DNA from: Bacillus sp. OV166
GTDB taxonomy: Bacteria; Bacillota; Bacilli; Bacillales; Cytobacillaceae
Length of the DNA stretch: 64,000 nucleotides
Reading direction: 5' to 3'
NCBI RefSeq assembly: GCF_900177675.1
Contig: NZ_FXWM01000001.1
Location: 6,333,001 to 6,397,000, forward strand
This document shows positions 51,606 through 60,906 of the stretch, in pieces (within the stretch, counting starts at the first letter, position 1; each line of letters starts with the position of its first letter). A program made the position numbers and the translations under genes. The notes beneath the pieces were generated by a model. It searched no databases and was not told where the DNA came from. It saw only the letters and a program-made list of their open reading frames with translations.

Positions 51606-52115
51606 GTGTTCCTATTGCGTGTTTTTTTGTGCCTAACTCTGGTACTTTGCTGCTGGAAATTTGGAGATCTAAAAAATTGGAGAAAATATTATCCCACTAT
51701 TTTATACCTGATTGTAAATAATTTATTATATAGCTTCTTTGTTAACGGAAAATATTTTCTATGGAAGTTGGAACCTGATTTTTTATTAAACCATGCCTTT
51801 TCAGTATTAGTTCAAACTTTCATCATTTTCCCATGTATTGTAATACTATTTTTGTCATATTCACCTAATAATCGGAAGAATCAAATAATGTATTTACTAA
51901 TATCGGTAGCAATTCTTGTTTGTATCGAAGGAATAATGTTTATTGGTGGAAAAATCACCTATCATAACGGGTGGAATTTCTGGTGGTCAATCGCCTTTAA
52001 TTTCATATGGGTTATTTTGTTGAGATTTCATTACCTTAAGCCGATACCAGCTTGGTTGGTTTCTATTTTATTTACTGCTTTTTTTGTCATTTATTTTCAT
52101 GTTCCGTTGCCTTAA
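51606..52115 (+). CDS. CBO0543-family membrane protein, 169 aa
   Basis: Five membrane helices; the LCCWKFGDLKNWRKYYPTIL entry and WKLEPDFLLNHAF are typical of the CBO0543 group of Bacillus/Clostridium membrane proteins. GTG start; a TTG three codons later is an alternative. Ribosome site weak. Function unknown. A decayed gene of a related type is at 60907-61384. Confidence 0.8.
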   Translation: MFLLRVFLCLTLVLCCWKFGDLKNWRKYYPTILYLIVNNLLYSFFVNGKYFLWKLEPDFLLNHAFSVLVQTFIIFPCIVILFLSYSPNNRKNQIMYLLISVAILVCIEGIMFIGGKITYHNGWNFWWSIAFNFIWVILLRFHYLKPIPAWLVSILFTAFFVIYFHVPLP

Positions 52116-52256
52116 CACAAGTAAACAACGAAAAAAGATTTTTACCGTTGATTTCAGACTTTATAAAAATTTAATACTTAATCACACCGAACTTATTGTA
52201 GGTGCATAACATGCCTATATGTTTATTTTGATACCTAATAAGAGGTGAAGAAATTA

Positions 52257-52898
52257 ATGGCTTCCTATATGGATTATACATCTCCATCAACTCAATACAC
52301 TTTTGACGTAAACAAAAGCCCCCTGTTCATAAAAGATAACCAAAACTATATTAATGTATTAGGTATTAAACAGTTGAATACACTGGAAAATGTGTCTCTG
52401 CTGGACATTTTCCTAAGTACTAATAATGTTGTAGAACCGCACTATCACCAAAATGCAGCCGAGCTAGTCTATTGTATTTCAGGTACTGCTACAGTATCCA
52501 TCCTGAACCCCTTTACAAAACAGATACTCAATTACACGATTACTCCTGGACAAGTGGCGAACGTTCCTCAAGGTTGGTGGCATTATGAAGTAGCTGCGGT
52601 TGATAACACTCATCTATTGGCTATTTTTAATGCACCAACTCCAGAAGTAATTTTAGGATCTGACATTTTAAAATTTACTCCTGCAAACATCATGTCGCAT
52701 ACCTATTGTCTTGATGAAACTCAATGGAAACAAGTAACTGCACCTGTAAAACCCTCAACATATATAGGTCCATACAAGGACTGCAACAAAGCAAGAGAAA
52801 ATATACCTCATCAAAATGTACATCAACCGTATCAACAGCCCCAATATCCACAATACCCACAAACACCATACGCTCCTCAGTATCATCGATATCGGTGA
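52257..52898 (+). CDS. Cupin-domain protein with Pro/Gln/Tyr-rich tail
   Basis: 213 aa. Single cupin: VEPHYHQNAAELVYCISG (His, His, Glu metal ligands) and NVPQGWWHYEVA (His), like one half of oxalate decarboxylase; the C-terminal 35 residues are HQPYQQPQYPQYPQTPYAPQ, coat-protein-like. OxdD of B. subtilis is a coat protein, so a spore-coat cupin is plausible. Start is ATG 52257; a GTG four codons earlier lies too near AGAGG. Confidence 0.86.
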   Translation: MASYMDYTSPSTQYTFDVNKSPLFIKDNQNYINVLGIKQLNTLENVSLLDIFLSTNNVVEPHYHQNAAELVYCISGTATVSILNPFTKQILNYTITPGQVANVPQGWWHYEVAAVDNTHLLAIFNAPTPEVILGSDILKFTPANIMSHTYCLDETQWKQVTAPVKPSTYIGPYKDCNKARENIPHQNVHQPYQQPQYPQYPQTPYAPQYHRYR

Positions 52899-53101
52899 TA
52901 GCAGAGAGACCATTACAACCATAACTGGGACGAAGACCGCTTCGAATCTTGAAGGGGTCTTTAAATGTTTTTATAGATGGGCTGATCTAACTAATGATGT
53001 AGTTAGATTTTTTTGCGATGGGCATACCCCAACTCAAGTTTACTGGTATAAGAGAGTGATAGTTTGGCAATAATGATGATAGTTCCATATTCGAGGGGGT
53101 T

Positions 53102-53245
53102 ATGAGGGTGAAGGAGAATAGGTTGTTATTGTCAGAGTTTGCGAGCGAGGAAGGTTTTGAGCTTAACAGCTATCTTACCAGTTTGTTTGAATATTTTTCT
53201 AGTTTGACAAAAAATGAAGGTACGAAGATCGAGCCAACCCCTTAA
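53102..53245 (+). CDS. Possible small protein, 47 aa
   Basis: MRVKENRLLLSEFASEEGFE with a Ser/Leu/Phe-rich second half. GAGGGGG just before the ATG and a hairpin plus T9 overlapping the stop (AGCCAACCCC/GGAGTGGCT) are in favour; no homologue is recalled. Confidence 0.4.
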   Translation: MRVKENRLLLSEFASEEGFELNSYLTSLFEYFSSLTKNEGTKIEPTP

Positions 53246-53339
53246 TTTGTGAGGAGTGGCTTTTTTTTTGTGTTTATTTTACTGTGTTAGGGGATGAGAA
53301 TGGGGTTTCAGGCATTTTTGGATTTTATTCTGGCAAACC

Positions 53340-53460
53340 TCCAAATTGTGGATTCCGCCTACTTGTGGAGGAATTCCGCCGATTTGTGGAGGAATTCAGC
53401 CAAACTGCGATGGGATTCCGCCAACTTGGTCAGAGATTCCGCTGATTTCCGGATTTATAC
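53340..53460. repeat. 20-21-bp repeat array, family 1
   Basis: Five degenerate units of GGATTCCGCCNACTTGTGGA type with variable last bases, beginning near 53350. Confidence 0.7.
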
Positions 53461-53483
53461 TGGCAACCAGTGGATTCATTCCA

Positions 53484-53620
53484 TGGTTCACTGTCCACTT
53501 TTCATAGTTTACTGTCCACTTCTTTCACTTTACTGTCCACCTTTGATTTTTACTGACTACTTCTATCAACTTACTGTCCATTTCCCCTATTTACTATCCA
53601 CTCCCTCCATTCAACCTCAA
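53484..53620. repeat. 20-21-bp repeat array, family 2
   Basis: Six units of TTTACTGTCCACTT followed by about seven variable bases. Confidence 0.72.
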
Positions 53621-53762
53621 ACTCCCCAAAAAGCCAGGCGCCAGACTGGCTCAGGTAACTTTTTTCTACTTTTTCCATTCGACCACCCTAATTTCAAGAC
53701 ATAAAAGCATTAAGTTACCTTTTTTAATAAAAACACAGCCAACTTTTTACCTTAAGAAAAAT

Positions 53763-54030
53763 TTATCGGCCACTTTCAGGATTTATCGGCCGCTTTGAAC
53801 ATCTTATCGGCCACTTTTTCAATTTATCGGCCACTTTTCGATTTTATCGGCCACTTCAAGCATTTTATCGGCCACTTGTCTGTTTCCTGCTCCAAACCTC
53901 CTAGAAAACCACTAAAAAACTAAAAATCCAGGCGTTCATCCTGGATCAGGTTATTGTCTTTCCTTTTTGCAGCGGACCAGCCTAATTTCAAAACCTAAAA
54001 CCATTAAGTTACCTTTTTTTATTAAAACCC
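53763..54030. repeat. Composite repeat: family 3 units, hairpin and tail
   Basis: TATCGGCCACTT starts at 53764, 53784, 53805, 53825, 53845 and 53866 (spacings 20, 21, 20, 20, 21), then a CCAGGC/CCTGG hairpin near 53930 and CATTAAGTTACCTTTTTTTA. Counterpart at 23284-23470. Confidence 0.8.
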
Positions 54031-54048
54031 TGCCACAGTCTGAAGTTT

Positions 54049-54094
54049 GGTGTCAGGCACCACGACGCTGGAAGGAGTATTGGTGTCAGGCACC
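54049..54094. repeat. GGTGTCAGGCACC palindrome pair
   Basis: Identical 13-mers at 54049 and 54082; further copies at 57287 and 60564. They flank the ywqB/ywqA-like genes. Confidence 0.7.
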
Positions 54095-54248
54095 ACGATA
54101 ATTGCTTTGAGATGAATTGCGGTGCGATGGAGTTTTCGCAAACGTTTCTTATTCGGCGAGGGCGATTTGGGGTTCATTTTTCAAAAATGTGTTTTGGATT
54201 GAGGCTTGCCTTCCTCTTTGGGTGAGTTTTTGGGTATAATAGAGGAAT

Positions 54249-55907
54249 ATGGATTTTTTGGAGGGGGTTGTGGCTTTGGAGTCGACGCCTGCAAGTGAAC
54301 GGATTGAGCTTTTTGGGGATCAGGTGCGGGAATTGCTGCACCCGACGGTGACGGAGGATGCGAAGCTTGTTCAGAAGGGTTTGATGATTTACCGGCAAGG
54401 GCTGGTGAAGCAGTTACAGATATGGGATAAGCAAATTACGGCGATGGTGCAAGATGTGACGCCTTGTTATGTGAAGTTGAATTTTGAGTTTTTGTCGCAG
54501 AGTGAATGCACGTGTCCGACTGAAGGGTTTTGCCGGCATCAGATGGCGGTGTTTTTGAGTGCTTATTCTCGGGTTGGCAGTGTGGCGGATTGGGTCGCTG
54601 AATGGCGGGAGCCGGTGCGTGAGTCGAAGGCGGTTTCGGACTGGGGGCTGCAGACGGCGAAGGATTTGATTAAGGCGAATGGGGTGTCGAAGCCGGATTA
54701 TGGGCGTTGGGTTCATTCGTTTGAGGTGAGTTTTGATACGCTGCTGGCGACGAAGAAGTATACGAGTCCGTATATGATTCCGGAGTTGTTTGGGATTTAT
54801 GAGCGCCGGATTCATGCGAGTGCGCCGGTTGAGCAGGAGTGGCGTTTGCTGTATGAGTTGGTCGGGATTGTGGTTTCGTTTCGGAAGCTGGCACGGCTGA
54901 GTGAGCAGCTCGGGCATGATGAGGATATGGTGAAGCGAGCTTATTTGCATTTGTTCCATAATTTGATGGATGATGCGGAAGAGCTCTCGATGAAGATTGG
55001 CGTGCAGTCGCTGCCGTTTGATTTTGATGAGTTTGTCGATAAGTTACGGGAGGATACGTTTGAGCTGTTGACGTGTACGCAGGGGTTGGCGTATGAACGG
55101 ATATTCTTGTATCGGTTGTTGTGGATTCATTTTTTCAAGAAGAAGGCGTGGCGTGAGGAAGAGCTGTTGAAGATTCAGTCGCGGTTGAAGGGGCTGGAGG
55201 ATTGGGAGAGCCCTGCGTCGCTGCTGCTCGCTGGGATTCATTTGAATTTCTTGCTTAGCGATGATGAGGCCGCGTTGAAGTTGACGGGTCCGTTTGGCGA
55301 TGAGGAGATTGCGCCTTATTTGGTGTATTGGATTGAGTATTTGTCGGGGCTGAAGGCGTGGAAGCGGGTTGGCCCGGTGATTGAGTTGTTTTTGCAAAAG
55401 GTGAAGGGCTATTTGGAGTGGCTTGGCGGTTATCATAGTTGTGCGACGTTTGTGCGGAATGCACTGCGGGCGGTGGCGCCTTATTGTGCGGAGAGTGACC
55501 GGGTGGATTTGTATGAGCGGGCGATGCTTTCGATGCTCCCCTTTAGTTTTGGGGATTATGAGTATGTGTTGTTTGAGCGCGGGCAGTATGATCGCTGGGG
55601 TGAGCTGCAGGCGTTTGTGGGCTTGGATTATTATGAGTTGCCGAAGGACCGTTTGAAGCTTGTGGAGAAGGAGCGGCCTGAGGTGCTGCTGGCGATGTTG
55701 CATCAGACGGCGCAGCGTGAGATTGATCAGAAGAACCGGGCGAGTTACCGGATGGCGGTGCGGCACTTGAAGAAGCTGCGGACGCTGTATAAGAAGCTGA
55801 AACGGGTCGATGACTGGGAGTATTTCTTGGATACCTTGATGGAGCGGACGAAGCGGTTGCGGGCGTTTCATGAGGAGTGTAAACGGAGTAAGTTGATTGA
55901 GGGTTGA
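54249..55907 (+). CDS. SWIM zinc-finger protein, YwqB-like
   Basis: 552 aa. SWIM motif CTCPTEGFCRHQMAVFLSAY (CxC...CxH) at about 86-105, followed by a long helical region with repeated LLYELV / LFHNLMDDAEE stretches. SWIM proteins are paired with SNF2 helicases in Bacillus (YwqB with YwqA) and may bind DNA. The start is uncertain: a TATAAT ends nine bases before this ATG, and GGAGGGGG inside the frame suggests GTG 54270 or TTG 54276. Strongly G-ending codons distinguish it from neighbours. Confidence 0.88.
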   Translation: MDFLEGVVALESTPASERIELFGDQVRELLHPTVTEDAKLVQKGLMIYRQGLVKQLQIWDKQITAMVQDVTPCYVKLNFEFLSQSECTCPTEGFCRHQMAVFLSAYSRVGSVADWVAEWREPVRESKAVSDWGLQTAKDLIKANGVSKPDYGRWVHSFEVSFDTLLATKKYTSPYMIPELFGIYERRIHASAPVEQEWRLLYELVGIVVSFRKLARLSEQLGHDEDMVKRAYLHLFHNLMDDAEELSMKIGVQSLPFDFDEFVDKLREDTFELLTCTQGLAYERIFLYRLLWIHFFKKKAWREEELLKIQSRLKGLEDWESPASLLLAGIHLNFLLSDDEAALKLTGPFGDEEIAPYLVYWIEYLSGLKAWKRVGPVIELFLQKVKGYLEWLGGYHSCATFVRNALRAVAPYCAESDRVDLYERAMLSMLPFSFGDYEYVLFERGQYDRWGELQAFVGLDYYELPKDRLKLVEKERPEVLLAMLHQTAQREIDQKNRASYRMAVRHLKKLRTLYKKLKRVDDWEYFLDTLMERTKRLRAFHEECKRSKLIEG

Positions 55908-55927
55908 TGGTTTTTTCTTGATAGAGC

Positions 55928-55957
55928 AAAAGGTGCCAATTCTCGTGGCACCTTTTA
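55928..55957. terminator. Terminator between convergent genes
   Basis: AAAAGGTGCCA / TGGCACCTTTT with seven-base loop. Confidence 0.85.
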
Positions 55958-56023
55958 TTTTTGTTATTTTTACCATGGGGCGGCGGTGCAGGTTCGTTCG
56001 AATGTAAATTTGAACTGGGATAG

Positions 56024-56926
56024 TTACCGTTGAAGCAGGCTAAGTAACAATAACGAGTGTATGTTTTGGGCTATGGCCTGATAGGTGATTTCGAATTCTG
56101 CATGGTCCCCTTCTGCATGGCTGACGGGAATGCTGATTCCGAGAGAGTCGCTGGTGAAATAGCTAAATGTGTCGGACTGATTTTCGGTGCCGATATTGTC
56201 GAGTGAATCAGCGTTTGTGAGCATGTTTAGTAGGTCGCTTGGGTGTATGCTGTTCAGGATGCCTTGGTGTTCAGGCTTCATGGATTTAGCGTTTTGCTTG
56301 AGATTTCCAACGAAGTTTTCATCGATTTTGATCATGTCTTTTAATTGTAGAATAGTTCCCGTTTCGATGTCGATATTGGTTGTATAGTAATGATTATTGG
56401 GATGGGCTGCACCGTTCATGTACCCCACTCCTGTGTATTGAATGCTCAGCAGGCTGGGACTTTTGGATTTGATTTCATAATTGATTTCGAGGGTTAGGTC
56501 TTGAACCTCGGGCAGGTAGTAGTTTAGTACTTTGATGGCCTCATTTTTTAAAAGTTGATTAATGGTTTTCTCCTTTTGCTGATCGCTTGATTTCGTGAGT
56601 TGGGGATAATTTATTTTGATGTTGTTTTCTGTGTAGTTTGCTTTTGTTATTTCGTAGGGATTACTGGATGGACTTGGATTGGTAGGGCTGCTATTGTTGT
56701 TATTGTGGTCGGGTGGTTCGGCGGGCTTTACGCCGGGGTTGGTGTCAGGTTTTTCGGCGGTATCGGGCTTAGCATCCGGTTTTTCAGCAGGTTTTTCGTT
56801 TGGATTTTCAGTTGCTGGCTCGGGTTGTGCGTCACCACTCGTTTTCGTTTTATCCCCTTGGCTGCAAGAGGTTAACAACAGAAGTAAAAATATTAATAGC
56901 GTTATCATGAGATTCTTCTTTCCCAT
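56024..56926 (-). CDS. DUF3298-type lipoprotein
   Basis: 300 aa. Lipobox LLLLTSC, a Pro/Lys/Glu-rich spacer (about 25-90, PEPATENPNEKPAEKPDAKP), then a beta-rich domain with YTGVGYMNGAAHPNNHYYTT and LKDMIKIDENFVGNL, the DUF3298/DUF4163 (RsiV/PdaC-like) signature. Related domains bind lysozyme or act as chaperone-like caps; role here unknown. It is inserted between the SWIM and SNF2 genes on the opposite strand. Confidence 0.85.
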   Translation of the reverse strand: MGKKNLMITLLIFLLLLLTSCSQGDKTKTSGDAQPEPATENPNEKPAEKPDAKPDTAEKPDTNPGVKPAEPPDHNNNNSSPTNPSPSSNPYEITKANYTENNIKINYPQLTKSSDQQKEKTINQLLKNEAIKVLNYYLPEVQDLTLEINYEIKSKSPSLLSIQYTGVGYMNGAAHPNNHYYTTNIDIETGTILQLKDMIKIDENFVGNLKQNAKSMKPEHQGILNSIHPSDLLNMLTNADSLDNIGTENQSDTFSYFTSDSLGISIPVSHAEGDHAEFEITYQAIAQNIHSLLLLSLLQR

Positions 56927-57581
56927 ATACGATCTCCTCGTTTTATGCCCTTAATTAATACAATAAAAAATCAAAGCTGAAGCTTCCATTGGTGGGTCCA
57001 GATGAAACTAGATTTCGCCATCAATTATATGCCAATTTATTCGTTTTATGTTACTACTGGCGGTTTCCTTTCTCAGGTCATTATCTTTCCGATTATGGAG
57101 AACCAGAACTTATTAGGGGGATGGATCCCTGCCGGGGACTACTTTTAAGTTACCTTTTTTAACAACAAACCACGTACAAATATACTACTTACGGAAGAAC
57201 TTCAAGTCTCGCCCTCCTCTAACCACACTTTTTTGGGTATAATAGAGGATATGGATTTTTATGGAGTAATTTAGATTGTTATTTATGGTGTCAGGCACCG
57301 CTCGTGGACACTTTATTGATTTTGTCCATACGGAGCGGACATTTGGTTTGAATTAGCTAGGTTGACTGGTATTGTGGCTTGTTTATTTTTAGGGGAAATT
57401 TGTTTTTGCTATTTTGGATGGGTTTTGTGCCATTTTAATAAGGTTTTGTACCATTTTAATAAGGTTTTGTACCATTTCAGGGGGCTTTTGTGCCATTTTT
57501 AAGGGGTTTTGTATAATTAGACATTTTCTAGAAATTTTTATCTGACTTTGTTCTCTCCCCCAATAAAGGAGTTTTGGATCG
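56927..57581. other. Intergenic region with duplicated promoter-like and repeat sequences
   Basis: Holds TTTTTTGGGTATAATAGAGG (57228-57247 region), nearly the same as the sequence at 54228 ahead of the SWIM gene; a GGTGTCAGGCACC palindrome; a second AAGTTACCTTTTTTAA tail; and repeat family 4. No gene is supported. Confidence 0.6.
57421..57520. repeat. 21-bp repeat array, family 4
   Basis: GGTTTTGTACCATTTTAATA-type units spaced 21 bases, four clear units and a fifth partial. Confidence 0.75.
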
Positions 57582-60524
57582 ATGCTTAAAACAAGGTTTA
57601 TGAAATTGCTGACAACTAAATTAGGGGAAGGTCGCTTTCTTCTTACTGCGGAGGATGAGCGGGGTCATGTGATGAGCCCGTCTAGATGGAAGAATCTCGT
57701 TTTCAGCAGTCATGAGGAAAGCTTCTTTGGTACGCTCCTTGAGACAGAGACGGTGAACGACGTCGAGGGTGTGGTGGTGAGCGGCTGGCATCTGGTTTCG
57801 CTTTTTGCTAAGGAGTCGTTTAATCGCTATATCGAATGGGATTGGAATGAGCAATCTGAGATTTGTCTGGCGGCCGCCCATTCGCTGTATGAAGGCATCG
57901 TCGAGAAGGATTGGCTGCCGGACTTTTCGGTCTGGGAGCACGGGGATTTCCGTTGGAAGCTTCCTGAACGCGTGAAGGATGAGTTTGACCCATCGTTTTG
58001 GGAACAAAGGATTGAGGAGCCCGAGCAAGCCGTCGACGAACTGATAGGCCATGAACTTGGGACGACCAAAAACTATATCTCAGCTTTGTACAACGATGCC
58101 CTCGATGGCTATTTGACGCGGAATTCAGCAATGAAGGAGTTATTCGGACCGAAGCTTGATTTGCTCCGGAAGCAAAATATTTCCGGCGGCGAGCTCGCTC
58201 GCTATTTTGATGAAGAAAGCTGGCTGGAATGGGTCGGAATTAAGGAAAGCGACACACCGTTTACGATTGGGCTGCGCTTAGATGAGCCGGTTGATGGCGA
58301 AGGTGCGTGGAGTCTGGATCTATTTATACGAGGAAAGAAAAACGTCGATGAGGTTTATGATGTGGATGGGACCACCAAGATCCCAGCGAAGTGGCGTCCA
58401 TTTTTAGAAAAAGTTGACCGCGAGCGGGATCGCTGGGTGCGATTGATTCCGTGGTTGGGTGAAGACGGTTATTTCAAAACGCATCTGAGCGAGGAAGAAG
58501 CGTGGATGTTTTTGACGGAGGCGAGTGAGACGCTGGTGGCGTTGGATGTCGAAATCCTTCTCCCTTCCTGGTGGCAGGCGATGAAAAATGCCAATCTAAA
58601 AGTGAAAGCTTCGCTGAAGGGTGGCTCGAGTCACCGGCCTTCATTCGTCGGGCTTCAGGCTATGCTTGATTTTAACTGGCGCTTTTCGATGAATGGTGTC
58701 GACTTGTCCGAAGATGAGTTTGGGAAACTTGTCGAGGAGAAAAGGCGGCTTGTCTTCATCCGCGGCCGTTGGGTGAAGCTTGACCCGCAGTTTATTCGAC
58801 AAATACAAGATATGATGAAACGTGCTGAAAAAGAGGGCCTGCATGTCCGTGATTTGCTGGAACAGGAATTGTTGGAGTCAGATGCGACCGAGGATGAACT
58901 GGATAATCCAAAGGCATTTGCGAAGATTCAAATTGAGTTGAACCGCCAATGGAAGCAAATGATCAAACAGCTGGCGGAAGTCCACGAAATTCCGCTCGAG
59001 GACGTCCCTTCTGGTTTGCAGGGTGAGCTCCGTCCTTACCAGCAGCTCGGCATGAGCTGGCTCTGGTTCTTGCGCCAGTACGGATTTGGCGCCTGCCTCG
59101 CCGATGACATGGGTCTCGGTAAAACCGTTCAGCTGATCTCTTACCTTTTGAAGGTGAAAGATGTGGTCGGGGATGAATTGGCTGTGGTGCCTGACACCCA
59201 AACTGAGGCGAAAAAACGCCGCAAGAAGGATGAGGATGCGTCTGCAGTTAAAGTTCCAACCAAGGCTGCGTTGATTATTTGCCCGACTTCTGTACTTGGA
59301 AACTGGCAGAAGGAGCTGGAGCGCTTTGCACCGGAGATGAAGGTGTATTTGCATTACGGGTCCAACCGTCTGAAAGAGGAAGCTTTTGCGGAGAAGGCAA
59401 AAGATGCCGATATTGTTTTGACTTCGTATGGCCTGAGCCACATCGATTTGGCGGAGTTTGAGTCGCTGATTTGGAGTTCGATTGCGATTGATGAGGCGCA
59501 AAACATTAAGAATGCCCAGACAAAACAGTCAAAGGCAGTTCGCAGGCTGCGCGGCCGTCATCACATCGCGCTGACAGGAACACCGATGGAAAACCGTTTA
59601 TCGGAGCTGTGGTCGATCTTTGATTTTACCAATCATGGCTATCTTGGCAGTTTGGGCCAATTCCAGAAAAAGTTCGTGATTCCGATTGAAAAAGATGAGA
59701 AGAAAGACAAGGTTCAGCAGCTGCAAGCGTTGATCCGGCCGTTCTTGCTGCGTCGCACGAAAAAGGATGAAGAGGTTGCCCTTAACCTCCCTGACAAGCT
59801 GGAGCAAAAGGAATATTGCCCGCTCACCGCTGAGCAGGCGTCGTTGTACGAACAGCTCATCCATGACACGTTTGCAGAAATTGAAAAACTGACAGGCTTT
59901 GAGCGCAAGGGGTTAATTTTACAAATGTTAAGTAGATTGAAGCAGTTGTGCAACCACCCTGCCCTCTATCTGAAAGAAAAATCGGCTGGGCGCGAGCTGC
60001 TGGAGCGTTCGAATAAGCTTGAGAAACTTGTTGAATTAATTGATGCCGTTTTGGAGCAGGGCGAAAGCTGTCTAATATTCACCCAATATATCGAAATGGG
60101 CGAAATGATTCGGAGCACATTGAAGAAGAAGTTTGGCATTGAGGTGCCTTTCTTGAACGGAAGTGTGCCGAAAGTGAAGCGTGACGAGATGATTGAGCGA
60201 TTCCAGAATCAGGAGTTTCCTGTGTTCTTGCTGTCATTGAAAGCAGGCGGAACCGGGCTGAATCTGACGGCGGCTAATCACGTCATCCACTACGACCGCT
60301 GGTGGAATCCGGCTGTTGAGAACCAGGCCACCGACCGTGCCTACCGGATCGGTCAATCGCGCTTCGTTCATGTGCACAAGATGATTTGCACGGGTACCCT
60401 CGAGGAGAAAATCGATGCGATGCTAGAGAAGAAGCAATTCTTGAATGACCAGATTATCCAGAGTGAGAACTGGATCACCGAGTTATCGACGGATGAGCTG
60501 AAAGACTTGGTGTATCTGGGGTAA
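57582..60524 (+). CDS. SNF2-family DEAD/DEAH-box helicase, YwqA-like
   Basis: 980 aa. N-terminal 460 residues are a SNF2_assoc-type region; motor domain has ACLADDMGLGKTVQ (I), IAIDEAQNIKN (II, DEAQ), LTGTPMENRLSEL (III), LSLKAGGTGLNLT (V) and ENQATDRAYRIGQ (VI). An Arg/Lys linker sits in the first RecA lobe. An ATP-dependent DNA translocase, partner of the SWIM protein. AAGGAG lies before the ATG. Confidence 0.94.
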   Translation: MLKTRFMKLLTTKLGEGRFLLTAEDERGHVMSPSRWKNLVFSSHEESFFGTLLETETVNDVEGVVVSGWHLVSLFAKESFNRYIEWDWNEQSEICLAAAHSLYEGIVEKDWLPDFSVWEHGDFRWKLPERVKDEFDPSFWEQRIEEPEQAVDELIGHELGTTKNYISALYNDALDGYLTRNSAMKELFGPKLDLLRKQNISGGELARYFDEESWLEWVGIKESDTPFTIGLRLDEPVDGEGAWSLDLFIRGKKNVDEVYDVDGTTKIPAKWRPFLEKVDRERDRWVRLIPWLGEDGYFKTHLSEEEAWMFLTEASETLVALDVEILLPSWWQAMKNANLKVKASLKGGSSHRPSFVGLQAMLDFNWRFSMNGVDLSEDEFGKLVEEKRRLVFIRGRWVKLDPQFIRQIQDMMKRAEKEGLHVRDLLEQELLESDATEDELDNPKAFAKIQIELNRQWKQMIKQLAEVHEIPLEDVPSGLQGELRPYQQLGMSWLWFLRQYGFGACLADDMGLGKTVQLISYLLKVKDVVGDELAVVPDTQTEAKKRRKKDEDASAVKVPTKAALIICPTSVLGNWQKELERFAPEMKVYLHYGSNRLKEEAFAEKAKDADIVLTSYGLSHIDLAEFESLIWSSIAIDEAQNIKNAQTKQSKAVRRLRGRHHIALTGTPMENRLSELWSIFDFTNHGYLGSLGQFQKKFVIPIEKDEKKDKVQQLQALIRPFLLRRTKKDEEVALNLPDKLEQKEYCPLTAEQASLYEQLIHDTFAEIEKLTGFERKGLILQMLSRLKQLCNHPALYLKEKSAGRELLERSNKLEKLVELIDAVLEQGESCLIFTQYIEMGEMIRSTLKKKFGIEVPFLNGSVPKVKRDEMIERFQNQEFPVFLLSLKAGGTGLNLTAANHVIHYDRWWNPAVENQATDRAYRIGQSRFVHVHKMICTGTLEEKIDAMLEKKQFLNDQIIQSENWITELSTDELKDLVYLG

Positions 60525-60563
60525 CGTGGTTTTTCGTGTAATGATGGTGCCTGTGATGGTAAT

Positions 60564-60576
60564 GGTGTCAGGCACC
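60564..60576. repeat. GGTGTCAGGCACC palindrome
   Basis: Just after the SNF2 stop; combined with an inverted GGTGCC at 60545 it can form a hairpin. Confidence 0.65.
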
Positions 60577-60603
60577 ATCGTGTCGACCCAAAAAACATAC
60601 AAT

Positions 60604-60641
60604 GAAAAAACGCTCAGAGATTACCACTCTGAGCGTTTTTT
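60604..60641 (+). terminator. Terminator of the SNF2 gene
   Basis: AAAAACGCTCAGAG / CTCTGAGCGTTTTT stem with seven-base loop and T tail. Confidence 0.9.
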
Positions 60642-60906
60642 ATTGTTTCACTTATAGTCCCCCGTTTGTTTATAGGCAACTCTTTTTTTGGAAGAATATC
60701 CCTAAATTAGGATTTGCAGTTTATAAATTTCCTGTGTAATGGGAGGAAAAAGCTAAATACAACAAAATACAACGGTATTGAAAAGAAAAAGCTCCATCAG
60801 CTCATTGTTAAACTCTTGCACCCGATAGTTTAAGTGCAAAATTCCTCAATGTTTATTGTGGAATAAAAAAAGGCAACCTTCATCTTGAAGAGTCGCACCC
60901 GCTACT

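Noticed and set aside
53294..53704. 136-codon frame with heptad peptides (SAYLWRN, SADLWRN...)
   Set aside because: It results from a 21-bp DNA repeat that stays in frame. Related arrays have 20-bp spacings that would shift frame, and there is no ribosome site or family match.
53763..53885. CRISPR array
   Set aside because: Units are 20-21 bp with degenerate cores and only 6-8 variable bases; no spacer-length variable segments and no cas genes.
54414..55976. Long antisense frames (181 and 310 codons) opposite the SWIM gene
   Set aside because: They arise from the G-ending codons of the sense gene and have Arg/Gln/Pro-rich nonsense composition.
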